Origin: Lewinellaceae bacterium
GTDB taxonomy: Bacteria; Bacteroidota; Bacteroidia; Chitinophagales; Saprospiraceae
Assembly (NCBI GenBank): GCA_020636445.1
Contig: JACJXV010000042.1
Coordinates: 1-34,035, forward strand
Length of the DNA stretch: 34,035 nucleotides
Direction: 5' to 3'
Numbering within the stretch: the stretch's first letter is position 1; each line of letters opens with the position of its first letter. A model generated the notes under the pieces. The model worked only from the letters and a program-made list of their open reading frames with translations, was not told the origin of the DNA and did not search any database. Shown here in pieces: positions 31,871 through 34,035 of this stretch. Position numbers and translations under genes: made by a program.

Positions 31871-31920
31871 TTGGTGATGGGTGAGGAGTGAAGCGACCCG
31901 CCTGCTCTAAAGTTTTGGCG
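31871..31920. repeat. Composite period-7 plus palindromic repeat
   Basis: TTGGTGA-TGGGTGA-GGAGTGA (7-base period) runs into AGCGACCCGCC and a degenerate palindromic half ending GGCGCATGAAGGAAAT. The same order, GTGA heptads then GACCCGCC...GGCGGG, is at 33350-33425, and an inverted copy lies at 10806-10850. It is in the 667-bp gap 31653-32319, where no gene is seen. Confidence 0.65.
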
Positions 31921-32105
31921 CATGAAGGAAATCAGCCCACTTTAAAAGGGCTGCATCGAGTAACGCTCAACGTTTTCCAGCAGCGGGCCAAGCCCAAAAG
32001 AAGAAGTCCGTGTACAGGCAAGTACCGTTTGGCCCACCCCCGCGGTCTGAAGACCGGCCAATACGCCGCTTGGAATCGAAAGATTCCTGCGAACAGTAGT
32101 GTTCC

Positions 32106-32151
32106 CAGTGCCCACTGCCAACTGCCCACTGCCCACTGCCCACTGCCCACT
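32106..32151. repeat. Heptanucleotide tandem repeat (CCCACTG)n
   Basis: About six consecutive units of CCCACTG/CCAACTG. The complementary unit CAGTGGG appears in the repeat field at 8831-8845. Apparent ORFs crossing it on both strands are repeats of SSQ/PTAHCPL-type peptides and are not credible genes. Confidence 0.85.
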
Positions 32152-32319
32152 AAAACCTACTTCCCCTGGCGATCGATTCACCTCCGTCCTTTGCATTCCC
32201 TGCGCTAAAGCCGGCTGACTTAATCGGGCTATCGTCATTCGGGTAAAAAAGCTAACTTTTGCCTGCTTTTCTGTGTTTACTTAAACAGGTCAAAATCCAA
32301 CACTTAACGCGAGGCGAGT

Positions 32320-33309
32320 ATGCAGCATAGTCCATTCAAGGCAATAGCGATCTGGGTCAGTATACAGGTGTTGGTCCTTGGCTGGGTGCCAAGCCTTCCG
32401 GCCCAGGAAGTCTACCGAATGGCTTTCCCCCCTACCCTTTCCTCGGTCCCGGCTTATCAGGAGGCACTTCAGCAGGAAGAAACGCTACGCCATTTCCTGC
32501 TGCACCAGGTAGATTCTTGTAGGCAAGCCAGCAGCTCTCAGAACCTGACTTTTTACCTGGATGCACTCCGACAATCCCTGGAGGCTAAACGCCCGGTGGC
32601 AGATCAAATTCAACTTACCCTGCCCATTGATCGCACCCCCGACCATTTCCGCCAGGTGCTGGTTACCAAATCAGGGCAATGGGAAGCGGCACTGGCGGAT
32701 ATTCAACGTTTTGAAGATTCGTACCACCTGATCGACCCAACTGTAACTTCCTTTCCGGCCATCCCCCCGACTGATTTACAGGCAGAACTAATCTTTTATG
32801 ACCTGCGTGAAGGGATGGTTATTGCGGAAATTGGCGCCGGGAATGCACAATTTGCTGCCCAGGCAGGTAACCAGCTGAAGTCACTCCGATATTTTATTAA
32901 TGATATTGACCCTCAACTAGTGAGCGATATCGCCCTGCAAATCCAGCGCCACCCCTTCTTCACGGAACGGCAAGATCAATTCATACCGGTATTGGGTACC
33001 ATTGAATCCCCCCGGCTCCACCCTTCCCGGGTTGATGTAATCCTGATGCGGAATGCCCTCCATCATTTTTCAGCGCCGGAAGCGATGCTCCAGGCCATAC
33101 GCGAAGCGCTGGTGCCGGGTGGAACCCTCTACCTGCGCGAGCGGTTTGCCGATAGCTGTGCGGTTGACTGTTGCCCTGATCTTTGGTCCCGGAGCAAGCT
33201 TATCGATGTGATGGCACAAGCGGGGTTTCGCCTGCTACGCCAGCAGACACTGCGGGATGCGGGTGCCCCGGATAGCTGGGTACTGGCGTTTAGCGTAGAC
33301 CAACCCTAG
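32320..33309 (+). CDS. Exported class I SAM-dependent methyltransferase
   Basis: A 329-residue protein with an apparent signal peptide (AIAIWVSIQVLVLGWVPSLPAQ) and a helical region to about residue 150 (EALQQEETLRHFLLHQVDSC). A methyltransferase fold follows: motif I GMVIAEIGAGNAQFAAQAG, acidic strand LRYFINDIDPQLV, motif IV-like VDVILMRNALHHFSAPEAML, and LVPGGTLYLRERF. Bacteroidota have a set of such proteins with predicted export; where they would get SAM outside the cytoplasm is unclear, so function is unassigned. GAGG lies 7 bp upstream of the ATG. No functional link with carA (divergent) is evident. Confidence 0.78.
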   Translation: MQHSPFKAIAIWVSIQVLVLGWVPSLPAQEVYRMAFPPTLSSVPAYQEALQQEETLRHFLLHQVDSCRQASSSQNLTFYLDALRQSLEAKRPVADQIQLTLPIDRTPDHFRQVLVTKSGQWEAALADIQRFEDSYHLIDPTVTSFPAIPPTDLQAELIFYDLREGMVIAEIGAGNAQFAAQAGNQLKSLRYFINDIDPQLVSDIALQIQRHPFFTERQDQFIPVLGTIESPRLHPSRVDVILMRNALHHFSAPEAMLQAIREALVPGGTLYLRERFADSCAVDCCPDLWSRSKLIDVMAQAGFRLLRQQTLRDAGAPDSWVLAFSVDQP

Positions 33310-33349
33310 TGTGCTGTCAATCGAAAAATTAAGGGGTGAAAATAGTCAT

Positions 33350-33461
33350 TAGTGAAGGGTGAGGAGTAAAGAGTGAAGACCCGCCTACGCTAAGCTTGTC
33401 CGCCTATGGCGGGCTTCGGCGGGCAAAGGAAATGAGAAATGAGTGACGAGAAACGAGAAAC
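33350..33461. repeat. Composite repeat: GTGA heptads, nested palindrome, GAGAAAC heptads
   Basis: TAGTGAA-GGGTGAG-GAGTAAA-GAGTGAA (33350-33377) is followed by a nested palindrome (CCCGCC...CCGCC-TATG-GCGGG...GGCGGG, 33380-33422). Then come GAGAAAT-GAGTGAC-GAGAAAC-GAGAAAC (33433-33460). All tandem parts have a 7-base period. It fills the gap between the converging methyltransferase and LolA-like genes. Confidence 0.8.
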
Positions 33462-33556
33462 GGTCAACCCTTCTCAGTGCTCAACTGCGAAAACCAGAAG
33501 CTGGCAACCCACAAGTTCAAACTTGACAATCGCCTATTCCTCCACGGAGGCGTAAG

Positions 33557-34035
33557 CTATGGTTTGCCTTTGGAAGTGCGGCTGAACAGAGCATTATCCA
33601 ACAAAACATTAAATGCTACCGTTTTGTAGGTGATTTCCAGAAAAGGCTCACCCCCTATCCGCTGCGTAGTTCGGAAGGGGACCATGACCCCGTCGACCAG
33701 TCTGTAATCACTATAATAGGTATCCAGGTCCTTTTCCACTGCAACAATCCTTTCCCGGGTCATTACGGGCAGTTTTGTTTCCGGATCCAGAAAATACCGG
33801 GTAATAGTTCCATCCTTTCTTGTCAATAGCAACAGAATGACGGGCTTCGTATTGAGGGTGTCCCAACCTATGCGTTGTAGTTGGTGGCCTTTTTGCTGCC
33901 AATTCAGCAAGTCATCCTCAAAAGGGTCAGCTACCTTTTCCGACTCCCCCAGCTCCTTAACAGTAGGTTCCGAAATTCCTGCTAAGGGATTGAGTGTCCA
34001 GGATTCTTCCCCATCGTAGGCATCAACCAGAACCT
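33557..34035 (-). CDS. LolA-like outer-membrane lipoprotein-sorting family protein, C-terminal part
   Basis: The frame is open to the end of the window (first full codon at 34033), so the N-terminus is missing. The 158 visible residues start VLVDAYDGEESWTLNPLAGI and continue KVADPFEDDLLNWQQKGHQL, VILLLLTRKDGTITRYFLDP, ETKLPVMTRE, YSDYRLVDGVMVPFRTTQRI and FLEITYKTVAFNVLLDNALF. The order 'tryptophan-in-product sentence, DG, YFLDPET, DYR.VDGVMVPF, I.YK' is that of Bacteroidota LolA-like (DUF4292/outer-membrane lipoprotein-sorting) periplasmic proteins. Some members carry lipids or lipoproteins; the exact role here is unknown. Confidence 0.75.
   Translation of the reverse strand, partial: VLVDAYDGEESWTLNPLAGISEPTVKELGESEKVADPFEDDLLNWQQKGHQLQRIGWDTLNTKPVILLLLTRKDGTITRYFLDPETKLPVMTRERIVAVEKDLDTYYSDYRLVDGVMVPFRTTQRIGGEPFLEITYKTVAFNVLLDNALFSRTSKGKP

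Noticed and set aside
31888..32238. ORFs of about 70-106 codons on both strands
   Set aside because: They cross the CCCACTG heptad run and have repeat-derived peptides without domain features.

Overview
The window reads as chromosomal DNA of a gliding-type, carotenoid-producing member of the Bacteroidota, most likely near the Saprospiraceae (Lewinella/Haliscomenobacter-like). The reasons are a porU-porV pair and a type IX secretion (T9SS) C-terminal sorting domain, TAnnTTTG-type promoters, a CrtD-CrtZ carotenoid pair of the saproxanthin/myxol kind, a very large Bacteroidota-style RHS protein, and the gene set carA-eno-divIC/ftsB-sucD. The taxonomic call is an inference from gene content.

Layout. 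1-3.45 kb: 3' part of porU (T9SS sortase) and complete porV (outer-membrane shuttle protein). 3.53-4.0 kb: a shared hairpin terminator and the RNase P RNA gene (minus strand), then a VOC-family protein (minus). 4.65-7.6 kb: a large multi-pass sensor histidine kinase without an adjacent response regulator. 7.63-8.73 kb: a complete IS630-family element (TA target duplication, inverted repeats, A_AAA_AAC frameshift site). 8.75-9.1 kb: period-7 tandem repeats. 9.16-11.64 kb: carotenoid desaturase (CrtD-like) and beta-carotene hydroxylase (CrtZ), followed by a tail-anchored protein of unknown function.

12.4-24.3 kb is the accessory centre: a polymorphic-toxin (RHS) locus on the minus strand. In transcription order it holds (i) a secreted M43-type metalloprotease homologue with a T9SS sorting domain whose zinc-binding/catalytic motif is destroyed; (ii) a ~2140-residue RHS protein, now split by a 1277-bp insertion sequence flanked by a perfect 9-bp target duplication, and ending in a restriction-endonuclease-fold toxin tip; (iii) a HEAT-repeat presumptive immunity gene; (iv) a displaced ('orphan') RHS core fragment with a second toxin tip sharing 277 identical bases with the main gene; (v) a TPR-like presumptive immunity gene; (vi) a last ~80-bp RHS core remnant. 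Two families of short palindromic repeats sit inside the decayed core fragments and also occur between genes elsewhere in the window.

24.9-34 kb returns to housekeeping: a ClC-type chloride channel with CBS domains; a SAM methyltransferase fused to a cysteine-rich GDCCVFCSYG-type tail; sucD, a DivIC/FtsB-like protein, eno and carA as a probable minus-strand operon; an exported methyltransferase; and the 3' end of a LolA-like lipoprotein gene. The gaps around the last genes are filled with palindromic and period-7 repeats.

No CRISPR array, tRNA or phage module was seen. All family calls are from reading motifs by eye; no database search was run.
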